From the NCBI GenBank assembly GCA_001298545.1, contig LJCX01000024.1, positions 248,001 to 312,000 of the forward strand: 64,000 nucleotides of DNA, given 5' to 3'. The notes beneath the pieces are model-generated. The model made no database searches and had not been told where the DNA came from. It was given only the letters and a program-made list of their open reading frames with translations. The first letter of the stretch is position 1. Each line of letters begins with the position of its first letter. The translations under genes and the position numbers were made by a program. Origin of the DNA: Actinobacteria bacterium OV320. Its GTDB lineage: Bacteria; Actinomycetota; Actinomycetes; Streptomycetales; Streptomycetaceae. Shown here piece after piece: positions 54,534 to 63,857 of this stretch.

Positions 54534-55880
54534 TTACTTCTCTTTGGCCGGAGCGTCGTCACCGGAAGCCTCCGGGGCGGCCTCGTCGGCCGTCTCGGCG
54601 TCCCCGGCGGACTGGGTCGGCTCGGCGGCCTCAGCCGGCTCGGCGGCCTCGGTCGGCTCGGCGGTCACGACGGGCTCGGCAGCCGCCTCGGCCGCCACTT
54701 CCGCCGCCACCGCGGCCGACGTCTCCGCCGACTCCGCGAGCACCTCGTCGGCCACCAGCTCCGCCGCCTCCTTCGCGACGGTCAGCAGGACGGTGTCCTG
54801 CGGGGCCTGGTCCTGGAAGTTCTCCGGGTGGTGGCAGGCGACCTGCTGGCCGGGCCGCAGCTCGACGAGGACCGGCTCGGTGGTCTTGCAGACCTGGGTC
54901 GCCTTCCAGCACCGGGTGTGGAAGCGGCAGCCGCTCGGCGGCGAGATCGGCGAGGGCACGTCACCCTTGAGCAGGATCCGCTCGCTCTTGGCGTGCTTGC
55001 GCCGCGGGTCCGGGATCGGCACCGCGGACATCAGCGCCTTGGTGTACGGGTGCATCGGCGACTTGTAGAGCAGGTCGCGGTCGGCCAGCTCCACGATCTT
55101 GCCGAGGTACATCACCGCGATGCGGTCCGAGACGTGCCGGACGACCGAGAGGTCGTGCGCGATGATCACGTAGGTGAGGCCGAGCTCCTGCTGGAGGTCG
55201 TCCAGCAGGTTGACGACCTGCGCCTGGATCGACACGTCGAGCGCCGAGACCGGCTCGTCCGCCACGACCAGCTTCGGGTTCAGCGCGAGCGCGCGGGCGA
55301 TGCCGATGCGCTGACGCTGACCGCCGGAGAACTCGTGCGGGTAGCGGTTGTAGTGCTCGGGGTTGAGACCCACGACCGACAGCAGCCGCTGGACTTCCTT
55401 CTTGATACCGCCCTCGGGCTCGACGCCCTGGAGCTTGAAGGGAGCGCCGACGATCGTGCCGATGGTGTGGCGCGGGTTCAGCGACGAGTACGGGTCCTGG
55501 AAGATCATCTGCACATCGCGGCGCAGCGGACGCATGCCGCCCACGCCGAGGTGCGTGATGTCCTTGCCCTGGAACTCGACCTTGCCCGCGGTCGGTTCGA
55601 GCAGCCGGGTGATCAGCCGGCCCATCGTGGACTTGCCACAGCCGGACTCGCCCACGACACCGAGCGTCTCACCGGAGCGGACCTCGAAGTCGATGCCGTC
55701 GACCGCGTGCACCGCCCCGACCTGCCGCTGGAGCAGGCCCTTCTTGATGGGGAAGTGCTTCTGGAGGCCGGTCACCTTCAGCAGGACCTCGCCCGGGGCG
55801 GGGTCCTCGGTGAGGGTCGCGCCCTGCGTCGGGCCCTCGGCCTGCGCGGGGATCTTCACCGCTTTCTCGTCGTCACTCAC
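54534..55880 (-). CDS. oppF: Oligopeptide ABC transporter ATP-binding protein OppF
   Basis: A 448-residue ATPase from a GTG overlapping the oppD stop (GTGA). Walker [12 protein letters not shown] (about 77-87), Q-loop [12 protein letters not shown], signature [18 protein letters not shown], Walker [13 protein letters not shown] and H-loop IIAHDLS are all present. The C-terminal peptide-importer Cys cluster ([20 protein letters not shown] ... CHHPE) is probably an iron-sulfur or Cys-rich motif typical of OppD/DppF. The last ~85 residues are an unusual acidic Glu/Ala/Pro-rich disordered tail. Last gene of the operon. Confidence 0.92.
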   Translation of the reverse strand: MSDDEKAVKIPAQAEGPTQGATLTEDPAPGEVLLKVTGLQKHFPIKKGLLQRQVGAVHAVDGIDFEVRSGETLGVVGESGCGKSTMGRLITRLLEPTAGKVEFQGKDITHLGVGGMRPLRRDVQMIFQDPYSSLNPRHTIGTIVGAPFKLQGVEPEGGIKKEVQRLLSVVGLNPEHYNRYPHEFSGGQRQRIGIARALALNPKLVVADEPVSALDVSIQAQVVNLLDDLQQELGLTYVIIAHDLSVVRHVSDRIAVMYLGKIVELADRDLLYKSPMHPYTKALMSAVPIPDPRRKHAKSERILLKGDVPSPISPPSGCRFHTRCWKATQVCKTTEPVLVELRPGQQVACHHPENFQDQAPQDTVLLTVAKEAAELVADEVLAESAETSAAVAAEVAAEAAAEPVVTAEPTEAAEPAEAAEPTQSAGDAETADEAAPEASGDDAPAKEK

Positions 55881-56974
55881 AGCTTCGGCGCAATCTCTTC
55901 GGTCCAGATCCGCTCCCGCTGCTCCGTGCCCAGGTGGCAGGCGGCCCAGTGCCGGCTGCCGACCTCGGCCAGCTCGGGCCGGACGGTGCGGGTGACGTTG
56001 TCCTTCGGGAGGTCCGCGTACGGGCAGCGCGGGTTGAAGGCGCAGCCGGACGGGATGTTGATCAGCGAGGGCGGGGAGCCCTTGACCGGGATCAGGCGCT
56101 CCTGCTGCTCACGGTCCAGCCGCGGCATCGAGCCGAGCAGACCCCAGGTGTAGGGGTGCCGGGGCTCGTAGAACACCTTGTCGGCCGGGCCCCGCTCGAC
56201 GCAGCGGCCGCCGTACATCACCAGGATGTCGTCGGCGAGTTCGGCGACGACGCCCAGGTCGTGGGTGATCACGATGACCGCGGAGCCGAACTCCTTCTGG
56301 AGGTCACGGATGAGGTCGAGGATCTGCGCCTGGACGGTCACGTCCAGGGCGGTCGTCGGCTCGTCCGCGATCAGCAGCTCGGGGTTGTTGACCAGCGACA
56401 TCGCGATCATCGCGCGCTGCCGCATACCGCCGGAGAACTCGTGCGGGTAGCTGTCGACGCGCTTGTCCGGCTGCGGGATGCCGACCCGGTCGAGCATCTC
56501 GACCGCGCGGCGCTTGGCGGTCTTCTTGTCGACGGGGTGGTGGATCCGGTACGCCTCCACGATCTGCTGACCGATCGTGTAGTACGGGTGCAGCGCCGAC
56601 AGCGGATCCTGGAAGATCATCGCCATCTCACGGCCGCGCAGCTTGCGCACGTGGTCCGGGTCGGCGGACAGCAGCTCGGTGCCGTCCAGCCAGATCTCAC
56701 CGGAGATCTGGGCCTTGCGCTTGCCGTACTGGCCGGCGGTGTGCAGACCCATGATGCCGAGCGAGGTCACCGACTTGCCGGAACCGGACTCGCCCACGAT
56801 GCCGAGGGTCTTGCCCTTCTCCAGCTGGAAGCTGAGCCCGTCGACGGACTTGACCAGGCCGTCGTCGGTCGGGAAGTGCACCTTGAGGTCGCGCACTTCG
56901 AGGAAGGCGGTCGGCGCGGGCGAGGCGGGGGTGGGCTCGCCCACGGCCGCTCCGCTCTTGCTGAGTTCGGTCAT
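55877..56974 (-). CDS. oppD: Oligopeptide ABC transporter ATP-binding protein OppD
   Basis: A 365-residue ATPase from an ATG overlapping the oppB stop (ATGA). Walker [12 protein letters not shown] (about 60-70), Q-loop [16 protein letters not shown], signature [18 protein letters not shown], Walker [14 protein letters not shown]-loop ITHDLGV. The C-terminal OppD-type motif [18 protein letters not shown] with further Cys is present. It pairs with OppF to power import. A longer frame to 57589 is out of frame with the preceding permease and not real. Confidence 0.93.
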   Translation of the reverse strand: MTELSKSGAAVGEPTPASPAPTAFLEVRDLKVHFPTDDGLVKSVDGLSFQLEKGKTLGIVGESGSGKSVTSLGIMGLHTAGQYGKRKAQISGEIWLDGTELLSADPDHVRKLRGREMAMIFQDPLSALHPYYTIGQQIVEAYRIHHPVDKKTAKRRAVEMLDRVGIPQPDKRVDSYPHEFSGGMRQRAMIAMSLVNNPELLIADEPTTALDVTVQAQILDLIRDLQKEFGSAVIVITHDLGVVAELADDILVMYGGRCVERGPADKVFYEPRHPYTWGLLGSMPRLDREQQERLIPVKGSPPSLINIPSGCAFNPRCPYADLPKDNVTRTVRPELAEVGSRHWAACHLGTEQRERIWTEEIAPKL

Positions 56975-57969
56975 GAGAGCCTCACTCGGGGGTCGATCAC
57001 GGCGTACAGGATGTCCACCACGAGGTTGGCGACGAGCACCGCCAGAGAAGTGATCAGGGTGACGCCCAGGATGATGGGCAGGTCCTGGTTCTTGATGGCG
57101 TTGAGCACCGCCTGGCCGAGGCCGGGCAGGTTGAACGCCGTCTCGGTCAGGATCGCACCGCCGATGAGGGCGCCGAGGTCCATGCCGAGCATCGTCAGCA
57201 GCGGAGTCATCGTGGAACGCATGGCGTGCTTGCCGATGACGGTGTGTTCCTTGAGGCCCTTGGCCCGGGCGGTGCGGATGTAGTCCTCGCCCAGGATCTC
57301 CAGCATGGTGGCCCGGGTGATGCGGGCGTACATGGCCGCGTACAGGAACGCGAGAGTGACCCACGGCAGGATCATGCCGCCGAACCAGCCGCTGAGACTG
57401 TCCTCCAGGGGTACGAACTGCCCGTCGAACAGGTCGAATCCGTACACGAAGATCGACAGGGCGACCATGCCGGTGAAGTAGATCGGGAGGGAGACACCCG
57501 AGAGCGCGATCACCATCGCGCCGCGGTCCCACAGGCTGCCCCGCTTGAGCGCGGAGAGCACACCCGCCGAGACACCGAAGATCAGCCACAGCACGGCGGC
57601 ACCGAGCGCGAGCGCCAGGGTCACCGGGAAGCGGTCGGTCAGCACCGGCCAGACGGACTGCTCACTGCGGAAGGAGTAGCCGAAGCACGGGGCGGCGCAG
57701 TGGATGGAATCGCCACCGCCCGTGTAGGTCCGGCCGGCGAAGATGCCCTTGAAGAACTCCCAGACCTGGGCGTAGATCGGGTCGCCCAGGCCCAGCTTCT
57801 CGCGCACACCCTCGACGGCGGCAGGGTCGGCCTGCTTGCCCACGAAGCTCAAGGCGATGTCTACGCCAGCCCACTTGGGGATGAGGAAGAAGATGCCGAA
57901 GACCACCATGACGATGACCACGAGCATCACTGCGGCGGCGAACAGCCGCCTGATGAGGTAAGCGAGCAC
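56971..57969 (-). CDS. oppB: Oligopeptide ABC transporter permease OppB
   Basis: A 332-residue permease from a GTG (VLAYLIRRLFAAAVMLVVIVMVVFGIFFLIP). About six helices; the EAA cytoplasmic loop reads EILGEDYIRTARAKGLKEHTVIGKHAMRS, which contacts the ATPases. A first outside loop of about 70 residues with two Cys (IHCAAPCFG) follows helix 1. It ends in a 4-base overlap with oppD. A long intercistronic hairpin separates it from oppA. Confidence 0.93.
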   Translation of the reverse strand: MLAYLIRRLFAAAVMLVVIVMVVFGIFFLIPKWAGVDIALSFVGKQADPAAVEGVREKLGLGDPIYAQVWEFFKGIFAGRTYTGGGDSIHCAAPCFGYSFRSEQSVWPVLTDRFPVTLALALGAAVLWLIFGVSAGVLSALKRGSLWDRGAMVIALSGVSLPIYFTGMVALSIFVYGFDLFDGQFVPLEDSLSGWFGGMILPWVTLAFLYAAMYARITRATMLEILGEDYIRTARAKGLKEHTVIGKHAMRSTMTPLLTMLGMDLGALIGGAILTETAFNLPGLGQAVLNAIKNQDLPIILGVTLITSLAVLVANLVVDILYAVIDPRVRLS

Positions 57970-57984
57970 AGCTCTCGGCCCGCC

Positions 57985-58030
57985 GCGGACCGCGGGCCAC
58001 CGGATTGTGTCCAGTGACCCGCGGGTCCGC
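57985..58030 (-). promoter_or_regulatory. Intercistronic stem between oppA and oppB
   Basis: GCGGACCGCGGGCCAC (57985-58000) pairs with GTGACCCGCGGGTCCGC (58014-58030) apart from a one-base bulge and one mismatch. As in other importers, it may protect the oppA transcript or reduce read-through, giving more binding protein than permease. Confidence 0.6.
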
Positions 58031-58079
58031 CGCGCCGGCCTTCACCTGCCTTTCGTGCCGTTCGGCGGGTGTGCCGGGA

Positions 58080-59879
58080 CTACTTCTTCGGGTTCTTCAG
58101 GCCGAGGTTGACGAAGTCGTACTGACCGCTGTAACCGTCGGTGGTGTAGACGTTCGCCAGGTTGTCCGAGCGCCAGTTGAGGAACCGCTCGAAGACGAAG
58201 GGCAGGTAGTACGCGCCCTCCATCACCTTGTGGTTGATCTCCGTGGCGATCTTGGTCTTGCCGGCGTCGTCCAGCGTGGTGACGTACGACGAGAACAGAC
58301 CGTCGATCGTCTTGTCGTTGATGAGCGCGTAGTTGTTGTTACCGCTCTCGGAGATGTACTTGCTGTTCCACAGCGGCAGACCGAAGCCCTGGACGGACGG
58401 GAAGTCCGGACCCCAGCCCATGATGATGATGCCGTAGCCCTTCTTCTTCACGTTCGAGGGGCTACCGATGATGCCGGCGGTCTGCGAGCCGTCGTACTGG
58501 TCGATCTCGGCGGTGATGCCGATCTTCTTCAGCGACGCCTGGAGGGACTGGGCGGTGGCCACCTCGACCGGCTTGTTGTTACGCACCGCGATGGTGGTCT
58601 TGAAGCCGTTCGGCTGACCGCAGGCCTTCAGGGCCTCCTTGGCCTTGGCCTCGTTGCCGCTCTTGTTGGCACCGGAGATCTCGTACGGGTCGTACTTCTG
58701 GCCCTCGGCACCCGGGACGGACGGCGGCAGCATGTTGGTGCCGATGTCACCACCGGCGACCGGACCGCCGCGGGCGGTCTGGAGCGACACGTGGTCGGCG
58801 CCGAGGATGACGGCCTTGCGGCACTCGAGGTTGTTGAACGGCGCGACGCTCTGCGGGAAGACCGCGTAGCGGACGTAACCGGTGACCGGGTTGTCCAGGT
58901 TGCCCTTGTGCTCCTTCAGGGCGGTGGTGCGGCCCTGCGGCGACATGCCGGTCTGGTTCAGGTCGAGGTCCAGGTCACCGCTGATCAGACGCTGGTCGAG
59001 CTGGTTGGCGTCCGAGAAGAACTTGATGCTGATCGTGTCCGGGTAGGCCTTGCGGATCGGGTCCGAGGCCTGCTTCCACGAGGTGTTGCGGACCAGCTTG
59101 AGGTCCTTGCCCGGGCTGTAGGACGCGAACTTGTACGGGCCCGAGGAGAACGGCTTCAGGCCGTACTTGGACTTGGTGTCCATGTCCTGGCGGACCGGCG
59201 AGGCCGAGACCAGGGCCAGCATCTCCTCGAAGTCCGAGTTGGCCTGCGGGAGGTGGAAGACGATGGTCTTGTCGTCGGGCGTGTCGATCGCCTTCAGACC
59301 CAGCTTGTCCGCGGACGTGTCCTTGTACGGGCCCTTGTACTCGCCCTTGGGGTCCAGCACGTCCTTCAGGTACGTCGGACCGCCGGACAGCACGTCCTGC
59401 GCCCACACGCGCTCGATGCCGTACTTCACGTCCTTGGACGTGATCGCCTTGCCGTCCTCCCACGTGATGCCGTCACGCAGGGTGTACGTGTAGGTCTTGC
59501 CGTCGTCCGTGACCTTCGCGGTCTCGGTGGCGAGGTCCGGAGTGACCTCGGCGCCCGCGGCACCCGGCTCGGCCTTGTTCGTGACGAGCTGACGGCTGTA
59601 GTAGCGGGCGAAGTTCCACATCATGCCGTAGTAGCCACGCGTGGTGTCCCACGAGTCGGCATCCTGCGCGGCACCGAACTTCAGCTCGCCGCCCTTCTTG
59701 GCGGCGGAGGCCTGGGCGACCTTGTTGTTCGCGGCGTCGAAGCCGGCGGCACCGGAGCTCGAGCCCTTGTCGCCGTCGTCTCCACCGCCGCCGCACGCCG
59801 CCGTGGTCAGCAGCGCGGCGACCGCGGCAGCAGCGGCAAATGCCTGCTTCCGCCGCCCTGAGGTGCGTTGGGTAGTCAC
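58080..59879 (-). CDS. oppA: Oligopeptide-binding lipoprotein
   Basis: A 599-residue solute-binding protein from a GTG at 59879 with GGAGGATCC about 9 bases before. Signal: TTQRTSGRRKQAFAAAAAVAALLTTAACGGGG, with the lipid Cys at about 28 and a Gly/Asp/Ser linker. The body is the SBP_bac_5 family (family 5 extracellular solute-binding protein): VTPDLATETAKVTDDGKTYTYTLRDGITWEDGKAITSKDVKYGIERV and MGWGPDFPSVQGF. It captures peptides outside and delivers them to the OppBC channel. Peptide import controls development in Streptomyces in the separate bldK system; this is a distinct copy. Confidence 0.94.
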   Translation of the reverse strand: MTTQRTSGRRKQAFAAAAAVAALLTTAACGGGGDDGDKGSSSGAAGFDAANNKVAQASAAKKGGELKFGAAQDADSWDTTRGYYGMMWNFARYYSRQLVTNKAEPGAAGAEVTPDLATETAKVTDDGKTYTYTLRDGITWEDGKAITSKDVKYGIERVWAQDVLSGGPTYLKDVLDPKGEYKGPYKDTSADKLGLKAIDTPDDKTIVFHLPQANSDFEEMLALVSASPVRQDMDTKSKYGLKPFSSGPYKFASYSPGKDLKLVRNTSWKQASDPIRKAYPDTISIKFFSDANQLDQRLISGDLDLDLNQTGMSPQGRTTALKEHKGNLDNPVTGYVRYAVFPQSVAPFNNLECRKAVILGADHVSLQTARGGPVAGGDIGTNMLPPSVPGAEGQKYDPYEISGANKSGNEAKAKEALKACGQPNGFKTTIAVRNNKPVEVATAQSLQASLKKIGITAEIDQYDGSQTAGIIGSPSNVKKKGYGIIIMGWGPDFPSVQGFGLPLWNSKYISESGNNNYALINDKTIDGLFSSYVTTLDDAGKTKIATEINHKVMEGAYYLPFVFERFLNWRSDNLANVYTTDGYSGQYDFVNLGLKNPKK

Positions 59880-59911
59880 GATCTCGGATCCTCCGGATAG
59901 ATGAGAGATAC

Positions 59912-59930
59912 CCCGTGTGAAGACCACGGG
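59912..59930 (-). terminator. Short hairpin between oppC and oppA
   Basis: CCCGTG (59912-59917) pairs with CACGGG (59925-59930). It is weak and internal to the operon; it may allow partial termination after oppC or mark a secondary oppA promoter region. Confidence 0.4.
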
Positions 59931-59997
59931 ACGGTTGGGGCGCCGTGTTTCGGCGGTTCTGCGGCTCGCTGTTCTCGCTGATCCCCGACGGGGCGGA

Positions 59998-61005
59998 TCA
60001 GCGCGAGGCCTTCGGGTCCAGCGCGTCCCGGACGCCGTCACCGAAGAGGTTGAAGGCCAGCACGGTGATGAAGATCGCCACACCCGGGACCACCATGTAC
60101 ATGGGGTCGGACTCGTAGTAGTCGATCGCGCTCGAGAGCATCTGCCCCCACGAGGCGGTGGGCGGCTTGACACCGACGCCCAGGAAGCTGAGCGCCGCCT
60201 CGGTGAGGATGTTGGTGGGGATCATCATCGTCGTGTACACGACGATCGGGGCGACCAGGTTGGGCAGCAGTTCCTTGAACAGGATGTACAGCCGCCCCGC
60301 GCCCAGCGATCGGGCGGCCTCGACGTACTCGCGCTCACGCAGCGAGAGCGTCTGGCCGCGCACCACGCGTCCGATGTAGGGCCAGCCGAAGAAGCCGATG
60401 ACCAGGATCATCACGAAGACACGCACGCTCGAACCGGAGAGGCCGAGCAGGTCGTTCGGCATGACGGAGACCAGCGCGATGATGAAGAGCAGCTGCGGGA
60501 AGGCGAGCAGACCGTCCATCACCCGGCTGATGAGGGAGTCGACCCAGCCGCCGAAGAAGCCGGCGAGGATGCCCAGCACCGTTCCGAGGATCACCGCGAC
60601 CACGGCCGACAGGAAGCCGACCAGGAGCGAGATGCGGGCGCCGTAGAGGATGCGGGCGAAGATGTCGCGGCCGTTGACCGGCTCGACACCGAGCAGGTGG
60701 TCGCCGCTGACGCCGCCCAGGGAGCCCGTGGGCGTGCCGAAGAGCGGGTCGATGAGGTTCTCGTGGTACTCGTTCGGGTCCTGCCCGAGCAGCCCGGTGA
60801 TGACCGGCGCGAGGAGCGCGACCACAACCAGGACGAGCACGACGACGCCGCCCGTGAGGGCGAGCTTGTCCCGCTTGAGGCGCTCCCAGGCGATCCGGCC
60901 CAGGGAACGGCCCTGAACGGCCTTGGCGCCGCTTGAGGCGACCGACGCTTCCTCGGCCGCGCTCGGGGCCGCTTCCGCGGTCGGCTCGTGCAATGGTGCC
61001 GTCAT
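59998..61005 (-). CDS. oppC: Oligopeptide ABC transporter permease OppC
   Basis: A 335-residue permease from an ATG at 61005 with AGGGG before it. A 40-residue hydrophilic head with Ala/Glu/Pro is followed by LALTGGVVVLVLVVVALLAPVI. About six helices; EAA loop LREREYVEAARSLGAGRLYILFKELLPN. It is the first gene of the operon, an order (C-A-B-D-F) different from the common A-B-C-D-F. An in-frame extension to 61266 has no family similarity. Confidence 0.93.
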   Translation of the reverse strand: MTAPLHEPTAEAAPSAAEEASVASSGAKAVQGRSLGRIAWERLKRDKLALTGGVVVLVLVVVALLAPVITGLLGQDPNEYHENLIDPLFGTPTGSLGGVSGDHLLGVEPVNGRDIFARILYGARISLLVGFLSAVVAVILGTVLGILAGFFGGWVDSLISRVMDGLLAFPQLLFIIALVSVMPNDLLGLSGSSVRVFVMILVIGFFGWPYIGRVVRGQTLSLREREYVEAARSLGAGRLYILFKELLPNLVAPIVVYTTMMIPTNILTEAALSFLGVGVKPPTASWGQMLSSAIDYYESDPMYMVVPGVAIFITVLAFNLFGDGVRDALDPKASR

Positions 61006-61317
61006 CTGGCAGGGACCCCTCTCAACCGGCGGTAGCCGGCCCGCACTTGCCGCTGTAGCGGCGTGATCAGTCCGTAATACGCAGGGGATAAGTCCCCTGG
61101 AGCGGGAGTCTTCAACGCTTTGGCGATCTGTTGCCAGACTTGGCAGTGAATGGATGCGTAAACGTGATCCGGGTAGTGGGGTTCCGTTATCCGGACGGCG
61201 GGTAACGCCCCCCGGACAGTGGCTTATTGGGGCAGATCGGGCGAAAAACGGACCAATCGCCTTCATCTACGCGCGAAGAAGTCCGGTCTCCACTTTATGG
61301 CGAACCCGTGCCGGGGG
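61006..61317. promoter_or_regulatory. Opp operon promoter region with several dyads
   Basis: A 312-base gap upstream of oppC. It contains TGCCA-GACT-TGGCA (61132-61145), AGGGGA-TAAG-TCCCCT (61083-61098), and a GCCGCT/AGCGGC dyad near 61050-61065. No gene is seen. The dyads could bind regulators or form a leader structure; the promoter could not be assigned. Confidence 0.45.
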
Positions 61318-62112
61318 TCAGTAACGTCCGGTGGGCGGATAGCCGTAGCCGCCGGCGGGAGCCTGGGCCGGGGCGGGTGCGTGCGCTTCACGGTCGTAGA
61401 AGGGCCGGGCGGTGGCACGCATCCACATCACGACGGGGTCGTACTCGTCCGTCATGGCGACCGTCGACACCGGCAGCCCGTCCGGCACGGCCCCGATGGA
61501 CTGCTGCATCATCGCCCGTACGGCGTCCACGGCCGGCGGGGAGGAGTCGTACACGTCGAGCCCGATGGCCAGATACGGCGCACCGAGCGCCGGCTGCACC
61601 CAGGCGCGGCGCAACGCGCGGACCGCCGGGGTACGGTGGGCGTTCTGCGCGAGCAGGGCGTAGAACTGCGGGATCTCGATGCCCGGTTCGGACAGCCGCA
61701 GCGGCCCGGCCGGCTGGCGCTCCAGGCCGGTGGCGATCCGGCGCAGATCCAGCCACGGGATGCCGACCCCGCCGCCGGGGGCGTGCGGGTTCAGCCAGAG
61801 GCCGTAGTGGTCGGGGTAGAGGGTGCGGGCCACGTCCAGCCCGTCGACCACCTCGTACGATCTGTTCCAGCCACTCGCGCTGAGCTCCTGGGCGGAGGTG
61901 ACGCAGGGGGCGTAGCCGTGCCCTTCGACCTCCATGTTTCCGTACTGGGCGTCCGGGGAGCCGGCCTGGCCGTGCCACAGCAGCATCCAGACCTGGCCGG
62001 AGGAGGGGGTCGCGAGCGCGCGCAGGAGCGCCTCGTAGGCGTCGTAGCGCCCGGGCGTGACCTGGCGCAGCATGTGCTCGACCGAGCCGGTCGCGGCAGT
62101 GCCAGCGCTCAC
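61318..62112 (-). CDS. SseB-family protein (first of two)
   Basis: A 264-residue protein from a GTG at 62112 (VSAGTAATGSVEHMLRQVTPGRYDAYEALLRALATPSSGQVWMLLW). It matches the SseB (enhanced serine sensitivity) family, whose C-terminal part resembles QPALGAPYLAIGLDVYD...DPVVMWMRATARPFYDR. No enzyme residues are evident. The C-terminal tail is Pro/Ala/Gly-rich. It lies downstream of a second SseB gene on the same strand, about 176 bases away, as a likely duplicated pair. Function is unknown in actinobacteria. Confidence 0.78.
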   Translation of the reverse strand: MSAGTAATGSVEHMLRQVTPGRYDAYEALLRALATPSSGQVWMLLWHGQAGSPDAQYGNMEVEGHGYAPCVTSAQELSASGWNRSYEVVDGLDVARTLYPDHYGLWLNPHAPGGGVGIPWLDLRRIATGLERQPAGPLRLSEPGIEIPQFYALLAQNAHRTPAVRALRRAWVQPALGAPYLAIGLDVYDSSPPAVDAVRAMMQQSIGAVPDGLPVSTVAMTDEYDPVVMWMRATARPFYDREAHAPAPAQAPAGGYGYPPTGRY

Positions 62113-62288
62113 TTTTTATCGCCCCTTCGAGAAGTTGCCCCGCGTCGGAGTCCAGCTTAGGCGCTCCGCCGGTCCGGCCGTTGAGGGCTCGAGGCCCGCT
62201 GTGATCTTCGGGCCGCGGATCGCGTGTGGCCGGGCGCGCCCGGCGGCGGAGCCGACTGCGGACACGGCCCCGCGCCCTCCGGGGGGCT

Positions 62289-63095
62289 TCACCGGTCCCT
62301 CGTGTAGAAGGGGCGGACGCGGGCCCTCAGCCAGTCGCCCACCGGGTCCTGGGCGACGTCCAGGAGGACCAGGTTGACCGGCCAGGGGGCCGAGGTCCTG
62401 CCCAGAGCCCTGCCCAGAGCCTCCAGCGGCAGGGCCCTCAGGTCGCCGTCCAGCTGGGTGAGTTCCACGCCCACGAACATCACCGGGTCCGCCGTCTCGA
62501 TGGCGGCCAGGCAGCGGCGGGCCGTGCGGACCACGCCCGTGGCCTCGAACTCGGCCGAGGCCGCGGCCAGGAAGTCGATCGGGTCGTCCTGCCAGTCGGG
62601 CTCGTAGAGGCGGACCCGGCCGCCGGCCGCGGTGCCGTCCAGCGGGGTGCGGCCCGCCCGGCAGAGCTCGGCCACGGCGGGCGGGGGCAGCGGGACACCG
62701 ACCACGCCGTCCGGGTTCACCAGGATGCCCACCTGCGGGGGCAGCCCCCGGGCGAACTCCACCGCCGGCGCGATCGTGAACGACATGTGCGCTCCGACGA
62801 CCTGCCGGAACTGCTCCTCGGAGCTGAAGACCGGCACGTACACCTGACCCTCGAGCTCCATCGTGGGCAGGTCGAGGGGGCCGCTGTGCGGGCCGCCGCC
62901 GCCGGGCAGCGGCACCCAGACGAAGCTGCGTCCGAGCACCTCGACGATCCGGCCGCCGGCTCCCGGCACGCCGAGGGAGACGGAGAGCACCTCCTCCAGC
63001 TCGTTGCCGGGCCATCCGCCGTGCGGATGAGGGTGTGCCTGCGCCGGAAAGTCCGCGGAGAAGTCCGTCGGAAAGTTCGCCGGGGGGAAATCCAT
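62289..63095 (-). CDS. SseB-family protein (second of two)
   Basis: A 268-residue protein (MDFPPANFPTDFSADFPAQA). The N-terminus is Phe/Pro/Ala/His-rich and repetitive (DFPPANFPTDFSADF). The core has two SseB halves: LPTMELEGQVYVPVFSSEEQFRQVVGAHMSF and DPVMFVGVELTQLDGDLRALPLEALGRALG ... LVLLDVAQDPVGDWLRARVRPFYTRDR, whose end is parallel to that of the first copy. Function is unknown. It lies upstream of the first copy and downstream of the P-loop ATPase gene. Confidence 0.78.
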   Translation of the reverse strand: MDFPPANFPTDFSADFPAQAHPHPHGGWPGNELEEVLSVSLGVPGAGGRIVEVLGRSFVWVPLPGGGGPHSGPLDLPTMELEGQVYVPVFSSEEQFRQVVGAHMSFTIAPAVEFARGLPPQVGILVNPDGVVGVPLPPPAVAELCRAGRTPLDGTAAGGRVRLYEPDWQDDPIDFLAAASAEFEATGVVRTARRCLAAIETADPVMFVGVELTQLDGDLRALPLEALGRALGRTSAPWPVNLVLLDVAQDPVGDWLRARVRPFYTRDR

Positions 63096-63173
63096 CTGCC
63101 TACCGCCTGCTGAGAACCGCTCACTTCGCTGTGGCTGAAAGGCTAGCGGGTACCGGGGGCCGCACCCGAGCCC

Positions 63174-63857
63174 TCAGCCCGTGAAACCGATGCGGCGCAG
63201 CGTGTCGGCCGCCGCGCGGTCGAGCAGCACCGCCGAGCCGCAGCCCTGGGGCAGCCGGCCCTTCTCCACCGAGCGCGCCAGCCGGGCGGCGGCGTGGCGG
63301 TGGCGCAGGAACGCGTACCGGGAGACGCCCCGGCCGCGCTCGCGCTGCCCCTCCAGGGCCGTGTCCGCGCCGACGTCCAGCAGCAGCAGGTGGAGGGTGC
63401 CGCCACGGCGGCGGGCCTCGCGGGCCAGCCAGTCACGGACCCAGGCCTGGGTGCCGCAGTCGTGCACGACGACGCCCTCGCCGCCGCGCAGCGCCCGGCG
63501 CAGTCCGGCGTAGTGGGCGAGCCGGACGAGGGGGCGGTAGAGGCCGTAGGGCAGGAAGCGGGGTGCTCGGGCGTCCCAGCGGTCCCGGGTGTCCTGGGAG
63601 TCGACGCGGATGCCCTGCACGGTCCGCCGCATGAGGGTGGACTTGCCGCTGCCGGGCAGACCGGTGACCACGACCAGGTCACGGGGACCGAAGAGCAGGC
63701 CGTGCGGGCTGCGGCCGGCCCGTTCGCGCAGGTCCCGGACGACGGGCGCGGACTGCGGGCCGCACGCCTCCCGGGCCGGGGCGACGGGCTGCGCGGGCAG
63801 CGCGATCGCCGAGCCGGTCGCGAATGCCGTGGACCTTGCCCTGGTCGTCCTGTTCAC
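63174..63857 (-). CDS. P-loop ATPase / kinase-like protein
   Basis: A 227-residue protein from a GTG at 63857. Walker A is VVTGLPGSGKSTLMRRTV (about 63-80), followed by the kinase-like features DSQDTRDRWDARAP, VVHDCGTQAWVRDWLAREAR and LHLLLLDVGADTALEGQRERGRGVSRYAFLRHRHAAARLARSVEKG. It resembles the ATPases of the AAA_33 / zeta-toxin-like nucleotide-kinase group, acting on an unknown small substrate. No antitoxin is adjacent. The first 45 residues are not conserved-looking. The 143 bases to the right edge (63858-64000) show no gene that I can support. Confidence 0.78.
   Translation of the reverse strand: MNRTTRARSTAFATGSAIALPAQPVAPAREACGPQSAPVVRDLRERAGRSPHGLLFGPRDLVVVTGLPGSGKSTLMRRTVQGIRVDSQDTRDRWDARAPRFLPYGLYRPLVRLAHYAGLRRALRGGEGVVVHDCGTQAWVRDWLAREARRRGGTLHLLLLDVGADTALEGQRERGRGVSRYAFLRHRHAAARLARSVEKGRLPQGCGSAVLLDRAAADTLRRIGFTG

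Noticed and set aside
54534..61005. Peptide importer as the bldK locus
   Set aside because: Gene order is C-A-B-D-F, and bldK lies at another place in Streptomyces chromosomes as I recall; the neighbours here fit a different opp operon.
63174..63857. Zeta-type toxin
   Set aside because: Walker A and kinase-like features are compatible, but there is no small antitoxin gene beside it and toxin-specific residues could not be confirmed.
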